The notes: generated by a model from the sequence alone, not told the origin. Numbered from the stretch's first letter, positions 1 to 9,181 are shown. The stretch is DNA of 64,000 bases from Paraburkholderia fynbosensis (GCF_902859935.1 NZ_CADIKI010000014.1:1-64000); one strand, 5' to 3'. Translations and numbers: made by a program.

Positions 1-174
1 CCATCAGCGGATCCAGTCGCCACCTCAGCGTCCCTGTCCTGACGGCCATCGAAACGGGATACAGCGTGTTCGTGCGCGGAGAGCGCCAGGTGCGAACCGG
101 TGTGAATTCGAGCGGACCCGTCTTCGGCGCCGCCACAGCAAAATCCAGCCAACGGCGCCCATCGTCATCTCAAC
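1..174. other. window edge, no firm gene
   Basis: One plus-strand frame stays open from the window edge to a stop near 209, with residues such as TAIETGYSVFVRGERQV. It could be the tail of an upstream gene converging on the LysR gene, but it is short, has no recognisable motif and overlaps the LysR 3' end. I do not call it as a gene. Confidence 0.3.
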
Positions 175-1170
175 TCACTGGGTCGCGATATCCCCGTGGC
201 CGCTTCCTGCAATAGGCAACTCACTATCACCAGCCTCCGCTTGCCCAACTTCAGCAAGCAACGCCTCATCGCGCGCAATAACCGTCGGCAGGTGTGTTCG
301 CAGAAACTCGACCCATGTCCGAGTCTTTGCATCGATGAACTTGCGCGATGGATACAGCGCATAGACATTCGTCTTTTGCAGCGTATAGTCCGGTAACACC
401 CGCACTAATGAGCCATCACGCAACCCGGAGATGGCCGAGTAAAGCGGCACCATGCCGATACCCATGCCTTCGCGAATCGCCACGATCAACGATTCCGCGA
501 TGTTCACCTGCACAGGACCGTTCACCACCATCGTCTCACTGCCATGCGGGCCGTCCAGCACCCATTCGTGCGGCGGAAAGGCCGGGGTATGCAGAATCAG
601 ACATTCGTGGTGCGCCAGATCGGCCGGTGTCTGCGGGGCGCCGTGCGCGCGCGTATAGGCGGGCGACGCGCACAGGATGCTGAAAGTCGTCCCCAGTGGC
701 AGCGATACGAGATCCGAGTTCGGCAGACTCGACGCTCCGATCACCGCGACATCGGCGCTGCCTTCGAAAAGATCGGGCATGCGTTGCGATAACGACAACT
801 CGACGGTCACCTCCGGGTAAAGCGCGCGATAACGCGAAATAGCCGGCAACAAGTAATGCTGACCGATGCTCGCGAAGCTATGCATGCGCAATGCGCCTGC
901 CGGACGCTCGTGCGCGCAACTGGCTTCTTCTTCCGCGGTGTCGATATCCGCAAGTATCTGCTGCGAGCGCTTCAGATAGCGCTCACCGGCAGTGGTCAGC
1001 GCGAGCCGTCGCGTCGAACGGTTCAATAGGCGCGTACGCAGATGCGCCTCGAGTTCGGAGACTGCGCGTGACATAGCGCCCGTCGTCGAATTGAGCGACT
1101 GCGCGGCCGCGGTAAAGCTACCGGCCTCAACCACGCGCACGAACACTCGCATATTTTGTAACGTATCCAT
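175..1170 (-). CDS. LysR-family transcriptional regulator
   Basis: DNA-binding regulator of 331 residues. The N-terminal winged helix-turn-helix (about residues 1-60) has the LysR pattern: MDTLQNMRVFVRVVEAGSF, then a recognition helix around GAMSRAVSELEAHL. The periplasmic-binding-like effector domain fills residues 90-300, followed by a polar tail of about 30 residues. The start is the ATG at 1170, because an AAGGA-type ribosome site precedes it and homologues begin at this motif; the open frame runs further upstream without coding character. It is divergent from the FUSC transporter gene across about 200 bp, the usual arrangement for a LysR protein that controls the neighbouring efflux gene. 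The inducer cannot be read from sequence. Confidence 0.9.
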   Translation of the reverse strand: MDTLQNMRVFVRVVEAGSFTAAAQSLNSTTGAMSRAVSELEAHLRTRLLNRSTRRLALTTAGERYLKRSQQILADIDTAEEEASCAHERPAGALRMHSFASIGQHYLLPAISRYRALYPEVTVELSLSQRMPDLFEGSADVAVIGASSLPNSDLVSLPLGTTFSILCASPAYTRAHGAPQTPADLAHHECLILHTPAFPPHEWVLDGPHGSETMVVNGPVQVNIAESLIVAIREGMGIGMVPLYSAISGLRDGSLVRVLPDYTLQKTNVYALYPSRKFIDAKTRTWVEFLRTHLPTVIARDEALLAEVGQAEAGDSELPIAGSGHGDIATQ

Positions 1171-1369
1171 CAATCCTTCTATTTCACGGCAGAAGCCATA
1201 TTGTCCGCCTATCTCGTACCTGCATTGTTGTTCGTTCTGGAAGAGACGTTCCGTACCGGTGCCCTTAATGCGCACATAGCATGCTCCTAAAATCGGCGCC
1301 TTGCCTGCCGGTGTGCGCAGTCTTCGCCGGCGCTTCTTTCAGCGACCAACTGCGGCGCATTGCCTTCAG

Positions 1370-3547
1370 ATGAAACGCAATCATGCGATCAAACCGACGG
1401 ACTGCTTCCGCTCGTGGAGCATCCTGTGGCAGGCGTTCAGCCGGCGAAGCTTCCGTCCCGCCATTCGCGACTGGGCGAACAGCGATGGCCTGACCTGGCT
1501 GCATCTGCTGAAAACGGTCACCGCCGGTCTGCTGGCGCTGGGCATCGCGATGCTGCTCGACCTGCCGCAACCGCGCATTGCGATGACCACGGTGTTCGTG
1601 CTAATGCAACCGTTCAGCGGAATGGTACTCGCCAAGGGTTTCTACCGCATTCTCGGGACGGCGGCCGGGACAGTCGCCGCCATCGTGCTCGGCGCATTGT
1701 TCGTCCAACAGCCCGAGTTGTACATGCTCGGCATGATCGGGTGGGTGAGCGCGTGCATTGCCGCGGCAGTCCGATATCGGCATTTCAGATGGTACGGTTT
1801 TGTGCTGGCGGGTTACACAGCCGCTTTGATTGGCATTCCGAACGTTACCGCGCCGGACGCCCTGTTTCTTGCGGCGCTCACACGTGCCGCGGAAGTGGCA
1901 GTCGGCATTATCTGCTCGAGTGCGGTGAGTGCGCTGATCGTGCCGCAGCGCTCCAGCCTCGCACTGGGCCATGCCTTGCGGATCCGGTATGCGAATTTTA
2001 CGGTGTTCGCCGCGCAGGTGCTGGGCTGCGGAATCGAGCGTGGTCAATTTGAGCGGCGCTTTGCGGACATGGTCGACGAGATCGTCGGTTTCGAGGCGAC
2101 GCGCTCGTTCGCCGCCTTTGAAGATCCCGCGATGCGTTCTCGCCGTCAACACCTCGGCCGTCTGAACGGCGAATTCATGGATGCATGCGCGCGTTTGCAC
2201 GCGCTGCATCAACTGCTCAAACGTCTGCGCACAAATGGCTCGACGCCGACGCTCGCCGCAATCAGGCCGTACTTCGATGAGCTGTCCACGCTGTTGGCGC
2301 CACGACTGGAAGCGACCCTTGATGCCTCAGGCGTAGCGGTCCGCTTGCGCCTCTTTCAGGCGGGCCTGCCGCGCCGTGTGCGCGAAACGAGGCGGCCGCT
2401 GAAACCCGTGCTCGTCGAATCGCTGGCCGACTTCGATACGGCAGCGGAACTGCTATACCGCTTCGTCGACGAATGGATTCGCTACTCGGAGACTTACGCG
2501 TCGCTGGCGCGGCGCAAACCGGTCAGCTCGCAGCGCGACTTCAGCCGCTATGTGAGCCGGACCAACAGCTTCGTCGTCGCGTTTGCGTTTGTTCGCTCCG
2601 CTGTGGCGATGGCCATCGTCGGCTGGTTCTGGATTGCAACCGACTGGCCGAGCGGCGGCTTTGCCGTGATCGGCACGGCGCTGGCGTGCGCGCTCACCTC
2701 GACCTCGCCGAACGCGACGAAAATGGCCCTGCAGATGGCGGTCGGCGCCATGTTTGCGACGATGACCGGCTATCTCTTCACGTGCTACGTGTATCCCAAC
2801 ATCGATGGCTTTCCGCTGCTATGCATAACGCTCGCGCCAGTGCTCGCACTAGGCGCGTTCATCGCGACGCGCAAGCATGCAGCCGGATACGGCATCGGCT
2901 TCTCAGTATTTTTCTGCCTGCTCGCGGGACCGGACAATGTCGTCACCTATGCGCCGGATCTGCTCATCAACAACGGCATTGCGCTCATTGCGTCGATGCT
3001 GCTCGCCGCGATCGTCTTTGCGGTGGTTTTTCCCGCCGACATGCCTTGGCTCATCGAGCGGATCATGGGCGACTTGCGTGCGCAAGCGGTGTCCGCCTGC
3101 AAGGGCGAATTGCGCGGACTCAGCCAGCGCTTCCAGTCGGGCACGCATGATCTGACCTCGCAATTGCGAATGCTCCTGACGCGGCGATCCCGTCGCCGTC
3201 GCGATGCATTGCGCTGGATGCTCGCCACGCTCGAAGCCGGTCGCGCCGCGATCGATCTGCGCAACGAGACGGCGTACGCCGCCTATGCACACGCGCTCCA
3301 TCCACGTTGGCACAGCGCGATCGAGCGCACCTGCGATGACCTCGCACAACTCTTCGAGCGGCCGGACACACGCGCGCTCGAACGTGCGCTCACCTCCGTG
3401 CGCTCGGCCACGTGGATTGCGCAGGACATACTGCAAACGGTGCACGCGGATCGCGGCAGACGCCACGATTTGCAGCGCATCCTGAGCTGCCTGCACTTCA
3501 TTCGTACCGCACTGCTCGACAAGGACGCGCCGTTCAACGCGCGTTGA
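1370..3547 (+). CDS. FUSC-family inner-membrane exporter
   Basis: Integral membrane protein of about 725 residues of the FUSC / aromatic-acid exporter family (FusC, AaeB, YccS relatives). Two hydrophobic blocks, about residues 40-190 and 410-560, each hold several helices and are separated by a long soluble segment; a second soluble domain forms the C terminus. This duplicated half-structure is the family hallmark. Family members extrude aromatic carboxylates or fusaric-acid-like compounds, usually with a periplasmic adaptor and an outer-membrane channel, which are not seen here. The start is taken at ATG 1370 (MKRNHAIK); no strong ribosome site is visible, and an in-frame start at 1301 is possible. 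Probably controlled by the divergent LysR gene. Confidence 0.85.
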   Translation: MKRNHAIKPTDCFRSWSILWQAFSRRSFRPAIRDWANSDGLTWLHLLKTVTAGLLALGIAMLLDLPQPRIAMTTVFVLMQPFSGMVLAKGFYRILGTAAGTVAAIVLGALFVQQPELYMLGMIGWVSACIAAAVRYRHFRWYGFVLAGYTAALIGIPNVTAPDALFLAALTRAAEVAVGIICSSAVSALIVPQRSSLALGHALRIRYANFTVFAAQVLGCGIERGQFERRFADMVDEIVGFEATRSFAAFEDPAMRSRRQHLGRLNGEFMDACARLHALHQLLKRLRTNGSTPTLAAIRPYFDELSTLLAPRLEATLDASGVAVRLRLFQAGLPRRVRETRRPLKPVLVESLADFDTAAELLYRFVDEWIRYSETYASLARRKPVSSQRDFSRYVSRTNSFVVAFAFVRSAVAMAIVGWFWIATDWPSGGFAVIGTALACALTSTSPNATKMALQMAVGAMFATMTGYLFTCYVYPNIDGFPLLCITLAPVLALGAFIATRKHAAGYGIGFSVFFCLLAGPDNVVTYAPDLLINNGIALIASMLLAAIVFAVVFPADMPWLIERIMGDLRAQAVSACKGELRGLSQRFQSGTHDLTSQLRMLLTRRSRRRRDALRWMLATLEAGRAAIDLRNETAYAAYAHALHPRWHSAIERTCDDLAQLFERPDTRALERALTSVRSATWIAQDILQTVHADRGRRHDLQRILSCLHFIRTALLDKDAPFNAR

Positions 3548-3550
3548 ACG
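3531..3550. repeat. perfect 20-bp palindrome over the FUSC stop codon
   Basis: CGTTCAACGCGCGTTGAACG is its own reverse complement and contains the stop codon of the FUSC gene. It can form a 9-10 bp hairpin. No T-tract follows, so it is not a classical intrinsic terminator; it may stabilise the transcript end or help factor-dependent termination. Confidence 0.7.
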
Positions 3551-3700
3551 CCGGACTTTGACTCGCTCGCTGGCGCCGATTCCCACTGATCCTTCCGCGA
3601 GCTGGAAGGATGACTTTCTGGCAGGCCGCTTTATCCGCGTAGGTGACGGTCATATAGTTTCATCACTGCCACGCAGTCATCGTAAGTACTGGAGAACGAG

Positions 3701-3925
3701 ATGAAAGTGTTGAAGATTGTCCTTATAGCCTGTTCTTTGTCCGCCGCCGTCGCCCATGCGCAAACTGCGCCCGCGGCAGCCGCGGCACCGGAGCAACAGG
3801 TTGCGCAAGCCGACGCGCCGCGCACGAGCAACGTCGTCGCACCGAAGCGCAGCACCGCGCCGAAGGCCCGGCTGGAGGAGTGTGTCGGTCCTGTGAGCTT
3901 CTGCAGCATCTATTTCGGCAGCTAA
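3701..3925 (+). CDS. small exported protein, unknown function
   Basis: Predicted secreted protein of 74 residues. A clear signal peptide (MKVLKIVLIACSLSAAVAHA, cleavage probably after AHA) is followed by an Ala/Pro/Gln-rich low-complexity stretch and a basic segment. The C terminus has two cysteines (EECVGPVSFCSIYFGS) that could form a disulfide in the periplasm. GGAGA lies just upstream of the ATG. It stands alone between the FUSC gene and the CoA-transferase gene. I recognise no family. Confidence 0.65.
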   Translation: MKVLKIVLIACSLSAAVAHAQTAPAAAAAPEQQVAQADAPRTSNVVAPKRSTAPKARLEECVGPVSFCSIYFGS

Positions 3926-4124
3926 AGCCAGGCATGCGCCGCATGCAACACCTGAAGTATTTGCAAGACCCGTCGCGAGCACGTCGCCCGCGATGAAACA
4001 CCAGGCCGCGACGCCGTTCCATCGAGACGCCGCGGCCGGTGCGGCAATCCGGCTATTGAGCGAAGCACACCGCAGACGTGCGCACCGGTAGACTGGATCG
4101 ATGACTATGGAGAGACTGAGTTTC

Positions 4125-5639
4125 ATGTACGAAGACCGGATTCGTTGTGCCGCGCTGCGCGGAAAGATCACCTCGGCTGCACAAGCGGCGTTGCTGATTC
4201 AGGACGGCATGCGCGTCGGCGCCAGCGGTTTCACGCGCGCGGGCGACGCGAAGGCCGTGCCGGTTGCGCTTGCGCAACGGGCCCGTGAGGAAGGCAAGCC
4301 GCTGCGTATCACGTTGATGACGGGGGCCTCGCTCGGTCACGACGTGGACCGCATGCTCACCGAGGCGCACGTACTCGCACGCCGTCTGCCGTTCCAGGTG
4401 GACAAGACCTTGCGCGACGCGATCAATCGCGGCGAAGTCATGTTCGTCGATCAGCATTTGTCCGAAACCGTCGAGATGCTGCGCGCAAATCAGCTCGGCA
4501 AACTCGACGTCGCGATTATCGAAGCGGCCGCGATCACCGAGACCGGCGGCATCGTGCCGACGACCTCGGTCGGCAATTCGGCCAGCTTTGCGATCCTCGC
4601 CGACAAGGTGATCGTCGAAATCAATCTCGCGCAGCCGCTCGCGCTCGAAGGGCTGCACGACATCTGGATTCCGGGCCGTAGGCCGAACCGCGAGCCGCTG
4701 CCCATCATTCATGCGCACGATCGCATCGGCACGCCGGCCATCGAGATTCCGATCGAGAAGATTGCGGCGATCGTCATCACCGATAAGGGCGACAGTTCGT
4801 CGACGGTGCTGCCGGCGGACGAGGAGACCGAGCTGATCGCCGGTCATCTGATCGAATTCTTCCAGCACGAAGTATCGCGCGCTCGCATGCCCAGGCAGTT
4901 GCCGCCGTTGCAGGCCGGCATTGGCACGATCGCGAACGCAGTGCTGGGCGGGTTCGTCGATTCGCCTTTCGACGCCTTCGAAATTTACTCAGAAGTACTG
5001 CAGGATTCGACCTTCGATCTGATGGACGCAGGTAAGGTGACGTTCGCCTCAGGGGCGTCGATCACGTTGTCGGCCGCGCGGCAGGCGCAGGTGTTCGGCG
5101 AACTCGAACGCTATCGCGATCGTCTCGTCCTGCGTCCGCAGGAAGTGAGCAATCATCCTGAAGTCATTCGCCGGCTCGGGCTGATCGCGTTGAACACTGC
5201 GCTCGAACTGGACATCTACGGCAACGTAAATTCCACGCACGTGGGCGGCACGCACATGATGAACGGCATCGGCGGCTCGGGCGACTTTGCGCGCAACGCG
5301 TCGTGCGCGGTTTTCGCCACCAAGTCGACCGCGAAGGACGGCCGCATTTCGAGCATCGTACCCATGGTGCCGCATTGCGATCACAACGAGCACGACGTCG
5401 ACGTGGTCGTGACGGAGCAGGGGCTCGCCGATCTGCGCGGCCTGGCACCGCGCGAGCGGGCGACGTTGATCATCGAAAACTGTGCGCATCCGTTGTATCG
5501 CGATCTGCTGCGAGACTACTATCGGGACGCGTTGCAAGGAGGAGGGCAGACGCCGCATCGGTTGGACCAGGTTTTCGCCTGGCATGCGCGGCTGCGTGAC
5601 ACCGGCTCGATGTTGCAGGCAATGGAAGCAGTGCTTTAA
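4125..5639 (+). CDS. acetyl-CoA hydrolase / succinyl-CoA:acetate CoA-transferase family
   Basis: CoA-transferase of 504 residues in the Ach1/AarC/Cat1 family, which moves CoA between succinyl-CoA and acetate (or propionate). The N terminus MYEDRIRCAALRGK matches family members. The catalytic glutamate is expected at E290 in the segment YSEVLQD, equivalent to Glu294 of Acetobacter AarC. The C-terminal segment HMMNGIGGSGDFARN and the later VTEQGLADLRG are family signatures. GGAGAG at 4109-4114 supports ATG 4125; an in-frame ATG at 4101 is the alternative. Monocistronic, ending in a strong hairpin shared with the convergent gene. Likely a cytoplasmic role in acetate or short-chain acyl handling. 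Confidence 0.88.
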   Translation: MYEDRIRCAALRGKITSAAQAALLIQDGMRVGASGFTRAGDAKAVPVALAQRAREEGKPLRITLMTGASLGHDVDRMLTEAHVLARRLPFQVDKTLRDAINRGEVMFVDQHLSETVEMLRANQLGKLDVAIIEAAAITETGGIVPTTSVGNSASFAILADKVIVEINLAQPLALEGLHDIWIPGRRPNREPLPIIHAHDRIGTPAIEIPIEKIAAIVITDKGDSSSTVLPADEETELIAGHLIEFFQHEVSRARMPRQLPPLQAGIGTIANAVLGGFVDSPFDAFEIYSEVLQDSTFDLMDAGKVTFASGASITLSAARQAQVFGELERYRDRLVLRPQEVSNHPEVIRRLGLIALNTALELDIYGNVNSTHVGGTHMMNGIGGSGDFARNASCAVFATKSTAKDGRISSIVPMVPHCDHNEHDVDVVVTEQGLADLRGLAPRERATLIIENCAHPLYRDLLRDYYRDALQGGGQTPHRLDQVFAWHARLRDTGSMLQAMEAVL

Positions 5640-5648
5640 AGCAATGTG

Positions 5649-5675
5649 GCGTCAGGTGGCATTCGCCCCTGACGC
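5649..5675. terminator. bidirectional hairpin between convergent genes
   Basis: GCGTCAGG (5649-5656) pairs with CCTGACGC (5668-5675), with an inner GGC/GCC pair around ATTC, giving a stem of about 11 bp. It sits between the convergent CoA-transferase and GlsB-type genes. T-rich flanks are weak, so termination is inferred from position and stem strength. Confidence 0.6.
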
Positions 5676-5697
5676 GTTCGGACATCAAGTGCTGCGC

Positions 5698-5952
5698 TCA
5701 GCCGCCTCGTCGCACGAGCCGGATAAGAAACAATAGAATGACCGCGCCGATCACCGCGGTGATGATCGAGCCGATCCAGCCGCCGCCCAGCGAAATATGC
5801 AGCACACCGGCGAGCCAGCCGCCGATGAACGCGCCCACAATCCCGACAATGATGTCGACGATCAGGCCGAAGCCGCCGCCTTTGACCAGCACGCCGGCCA
5901 GCCAGCCCGCGATCGCACCGATGATGAGCCATGCAATGATGCCGTGTTCCAT
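5698..5952 (-). CDS. GlsB/YeaQ/YmgE-family stress-response membrane protein
   Basis: Small glycine-rich inner-membrane protein of 84 residues with three hydrophobic helices. It carries the family motifs AWLIIGAIAGWLAG, GIVGAFIGGWLAG and IGSIITAVIGAVILL (transglycosylase-associated protein family). Members are often induced by general or envelope stress; the molecular role is unknown. GGAG eight bases upstream fixes the start at 5952. The neighbours are unrelated, so context adds little. Confidence 0.85.
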   Translation of the reverse strand: MEHGIIAWLIIGAIAGWLAGVLVKGGGFGLIVDIIVGIVGAFIGGWLAGVLHISLGGGWIGSIITAVIGAVILLFLIRLVRRGG

Positions 5953-6115
5953 ATTCGAGACTCCAAGGTTGAGTGAGAACAAATCACGCGGCTAGAGCTT
6001 AGTCGAAGCTGATCGGACAGTCCATGTTGCGGACGAGGAATTGACATTGTTTGAATCTGCTGCCGTGTAAGTGTAGACGATGCATGCCGACATGGGGAGC
6101 ATGACGAGTCGCGCA

Positions 6116-6823
6116 TCACTCTGGCGTCGGCTCCGCCTCGCGTGCCGTCCAGCTGACGCTGGACACGCTCTTTTCCATGCTGAGGCGGCTGGCCATCTGT
6201 TCGAGCTTCGATTGGTCTTTCGGATGCAGCTTGAGCGTCGCCGTCACGCGAATACGGCCGGGATCGCTCTCCACGTCCTCGCTCGTCAGGCTCTGGAACG
6301 ACAGCGGCGTCGAATACATCGAGTTGGAGATGGCGGTGCGAATGTGGATCTCATCGGCCTCGCGGCAGACAACCGTCAAGACGTACTCGCGAATCAGGTC
6401 GGCGTTTGAAACCGGCGTCGCATTGATAGTACGGCTAACTTCGCGCAGCACCGTATTGGTCAGCAATACGACTGCCGTGCCTGCGAGCGCCGGGCCGTAA
6501 TGACCCGCACCGCACAGTACGCCCACCGCCGCTGAGCACCATAGCGTCGCGGCGGTGTTGATCCCCTGAATGGAGCCTTTGTCGCGCATGATCACGCCGC
6601 CGCCGAGAAAGCCGACGCCGGAGACCACATACGCGGCGATCTGGGTGACGCCGGCCGTCCCGGTGCCGGTCAGTACGCCGAGCGTAACGAACAGGCACGC
6701 GCCGCTCGCGACCAGCGTAATGGTGCGCAGTCCTGCATTGCGCTGACGTATCTGCCGTTCGAGGCCGATGGCGACGCCGCAGGCGAAAGCGGCAAGCAGC
6801 CGCCAGACGAATTCGAGTGTCAT
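6116..6823 (-). CDS. MgtC/SapB-family membrane protein
   Basis: Membrane protein of 235 residues. An N-terminal hydrophobic domain of about four to five helices (residues 5-135) contains the MgtC signature ACGVAIGLERQIRQRNAGLR, followed by GVGFLGGGVIMRDKGSIQG. The C-terminal cytoplasmic part (about 150-225) resembles the ACT-like tail of MgtC proteins. MgtC proteins are linked to growth at low magnesium, acid adaptation and inhibition of the F-type ATPase; no magnesium transporter gene is adjacent. The ribosome site is weak. The long 5' region (6824 onward) holds several hairpins and may regulate this gene. Confidence 0.85.
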   Translation of the reverse strand: MTLEFVWRLLAAFACGVAIGLERQIRQRNAGLRTITLVASGACLFVTLGVLTGTGTAGVTQIAAYVVSGVGFLGGGVIMRDKGSIQGINTAATLWCSAAVGVLCGAGHYGPALAGTAVVLLTNTVLREVSRTINATPVSNADLIREYVLTVVCREADEIHIRTAISNSMYSTPLSFQSLTSEDVESDPGRIRVTATLKLHPKDQSKLEQMASRLSMEKSVSSVSWTAREAEPTPE

Positions 6824-7460
6824 TGTTCAGTAAGGTTGAAGCGCAGGTTCGCGCAGTGTGAACACGACGCGTGACAGCAGCGCGTCATGGGTCATGGACG
6901 CGCGTGGATCAGTCGTGGCGATGCACGCGAGCAACGGCTCGCGAAACGTAATGGCGTGAAGCATCGGCATGGCAATGCGCCATGCTGGGATTCACCCGCC
7001 AGTGCGAGGGTAGTGAGCGAAGCGCGCCATCAGGCCAGGAGGCAAGACGGCGGCAGGTAAAGACTGACGCGGAAATCCTGCCGATCAGGCGAGCGGGCGA
7101 AGCGCAGCTCGGGGACGACTGCTACTGTCCAAGATCGTTATTCCGGTTAAAAAGAAGTGGCCGAATTTTAGGCGGCGGAGCGAAGGCAAGTCAAGCCGAT
7201 TGAACGGGGCGGCCGAATCCATTGGCAGTTCTTCTCTGAAATTTCCGACGCCATCGGAGAACAATCCTTGCTCAAATGCGGACTCCGAATATTGACGGAC
7301 TCCATCCCGGAAAACAAACTGCCTGAACACTTCGGAACGTGTCCAGTAGTGGCACTGTTCAAATCAGGTTTGCTTTTCGTCGCTCTGTTTCATGTTCGCG
7401 TGGACCATTCATCAGCACGACGTCGGCGCTCTGCCGCTGTTCAGCCCAATCGAGGAATGT
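6824..7460. other. 637-bp intergenic region, hairpin-rich, no confident gene
   Basis: The region lies between the divergent mgtC-like gene and the two-repeat exported protein gene. Between 6967 and 7130 there are at least four stem-loops: 6968-6986; 7051-7057 with 7077-7083; 7091-7110; 7113-7130. From about 7200 to 7380 the GC content drops clearly below that of the flanking genes, and small open frames there have no family features. It probably holds two promoters and possibly a structured leader. I see no gene that I can defend. Confidence 0.5.
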
Positions 7461-7985
7461 ATGAAAGTCAAAGCTTCCGGTGTGATTGCCGGCGCATTGT
7501 TGGCGGTCGCTCCGCTGGTGTCGTTCGCCGCGGGTCTGCCCGCACCGTTCGAAGGCCGCAGCCTGTTGCAGGCGGACGGCGTCGTCAAATCGATCGACCA
7601 GACGAAACAGTCGCTGACCGTGCTCGACGCGCAAGGTGGCGAAGGCTCGTTCACCGTCACGGATGCTCGCAATCTCACGCAAATCCGGCCGGGCAGCAAG
7701 GTCCATATCCAGATGATCCGCAACGCGGTGATCCGTGTCACGGACGGCGGGGACGGTAAAGGCAGCCTCGCTCAGGGAGCGCGGCGCGACACGATGCAGA
7801 ATGTGACGGCCGAAGTCACAGCGGTGGATCGTTCAGCCGGTGTGCTGGCGCTCAAAGGCGCAAACGGCTCGGTGTTCCATATCGAGAGCCGCACGCCGGA
7901 CGCGGTCGCCAATCTGGCGGCGGGCATGCAAGTGTCCGTGACGTATGCGCCGCAAGTGAGCGTGGCCGTGGCGCCAGCCCAGTAG
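7461..7985 (+). CDS. exported protein with two tandem beta-type repeats
   Basis: Predicted periplasmic protein of 174 residues with a signal peptide (MKVKASGVIAGALLAVAPLV, cleavage near SFA-AG). The mature part is an internal duplication: residues about 38-93 (GVVKSIDQTKQSLTVLDAQG ... IRPGSKVHIQMIRNAVIRV) and 114-171 (EVTAVDRSAGVLALKGANGS ... LAAGMQVSVTYAPQVSVAV). Each unit has the 'regulates X, D-x-x, valine-rich strand, G-x-x-V' pattern of small OB-like domains such as DUF5666 or CusF-like proteins. Function is unknown. GAGGA just upstream fixes the ATG at 7461. Confidence 0.7.
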   Translation: MKVKASGVIAGALLAVAPLVSFAAGLPAPFEGRSLLQADGVVKSIDQTKQSLTVLDAQGGEGSFTVTDARNLTQIRPGSKVHIQMIRNAVIRVTDGGDGKGSLAQGARRDTMQNVTAEVTAVDRSAGVLALKGANGSVFHIESRTPDAVANLAAGMQVSVTYAPQVSVAVAPAQ

Positions 7986-8017
7986 CGGTCGACTCCGCCA
8001 CGTTCGGCTCATTCAGC

Positions 8018-9181
8018 TCAGTCCGGCTCGCCGGGCACGAGCCGCAGGCGCGTAATTTCGGAAGGAGCGCCCAAGCGCTTCGGCGGTCCCCAGTAGCCGG
8101 TGCCTCGACTCGTGTACACCCACAACCCGTTCAGACGTGCGAGACCGGCCGTGAACGGTTGCTGAAACCGCACGAAGAAATTCCACGGGAAGAATTGGCC
8201 GCCGTGCGTATGGCCGGACAACTGCAACGTAAAGCCCGCCGCCGCAGCCGCTTCGGCGGAGCGCGGCTGGTGGGCGAGCAGCACCTTGATCAGCACGTCG
8301 CCGGGCGCGCCCGCGAGCGCCGCGACGGGATCGCTGCGGTGCAAGGGGTCGTGATGGCCCGCCGAGTAATCGGTCACACCGGCAATGACTGCGCGCGCGC
8401 CGTCGTGATCGACGATCACATGCTCGTTAAGCAGTACGTTCAATCCCAGCCTGCGGAATTCGGCGATCCACGCATTCGCGCCGGCGTAGTACTCATGGTT
8501 GCCTGTCACGAGAAATGCGCCGTGACGTGCGCTGAGCCGTGACAACGGCTGCGTGTGTTGGGTCAGTTGCGGCACGCTGCCGTCCACCACGTCGCCGGTC
8601 ACTGCGATCAGATCCGGCTTCAACCGGTTCACCGCGTCGACGATTGCATCCACATAGCGGCCTTTGATAGTCGGGCCGACGTGGATATCGCTGATCTGCA
8701 CGATCGTGAAGCCGTCGAGCGCCGCAGGCAAATCGTCGATCGGCACCTCGATCGTTACGACCCGCGCGCGGCGACGTGCGTTGAACAGACCGATCAGCGT
8801 CGAGAGCAGCGCAAGCAACGGCACCGCTGCCGCTGAGCCCGTCCGCCAATGCGCGATCGTGATGGTGTTTGGCCAGATCGCATCCACAGTCAGCAGAGAG
8901 GCGAGTGCGAGGTCGCGCGCGAAGGTCAGCACCAGCAGCGACGAAAAGAAGCCCATCGCCAGCAGCCCGACCCATGCGAGCCGGTCGCCGAGCGGTTGCC
9001 GCTTGATGCTGCGCGCCATCATGCCCAACGGAATCAGGAAAATCGACAGCACGAGCCATAACACGCTCAACCAGCGGCCGGTGGCGTCGATCGGCATGTC
9101 CGGAATTAGACGCAAGCCGACGTAGATATGCAGCAGGATGCCAATCAGGATGATGCGAACAAGAAAGGATGAGCGGCGCAT
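8018..9181 (-). CDS. membrane-anchored metallophosphoesterase
   Basis: Calcineurin-like phosphoesterase of 387 residues. Residues 1-135 hold about four transmembrane helices. The catalytic domain follows with the complete two-metal motif set: D165-I-H167 (VQISDIHVG), D197 (TGDVVDG), N228-H229-E230 (GNHEYY), H in LLAHQPRS and the final GHTHGGQ. This layout matches the YkuE/YaeI-type membrane phosphoesterases; known relatives act on lipid or nucleotide phosphoesters, and the substrate here is unknown. The start at 9181 (MRRSSFLVR) is chosen because the upstream in-frame extension is arginine/proline-rich and not membrane-like. Monocistronic. Confidence 0.88.
   Translation of the reverse strand: MRRSSFLVRIILIGILLHIYVGLRLIPDMPIDATGRWLSVLWLVLSIFLIPLGMMARSIKRQPLGDRLAWVGLLAMGFFSSLLVLTFARDLALASLLTVDAIWPNTITIAHWRTGSAAAVPLLALLSTLIGLFNARRRARVVTIEVPIDDLPAALDGFTIVQISDIHVGPTIKGRYVDAIVDAVNRLKPDLIAVTGDVVDGSVPQLTQHTQPLSRLSARHGAFLVTGNHEYYAGANAWIAEFRRLGLNVLLNEHVIVDHDGARAVIAGVTDYSAGHHDPLHRSDPVAALAGAPGDVLIKVLLAHQPRSAEAAAAAGFTLQLSGHTHGGQFFPWNFFVRFQQPFTAGLARLNGLWVYTSRGTGYWGPPKRLGAPSEITRLRLVPGEPD

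Noticed and set aside
6961..7200. yybP-ykoY manganese or cobalamin riboswitch
   Set aside because: Fragments such as AGTAGC and GGCAAGAC occur, but not in the order and structural context of either consensus.
6982..7330. Small open frames in the mgtC gap
   Set aside because: No ribosome site, no conserved motif and overlapping frames on both strands.
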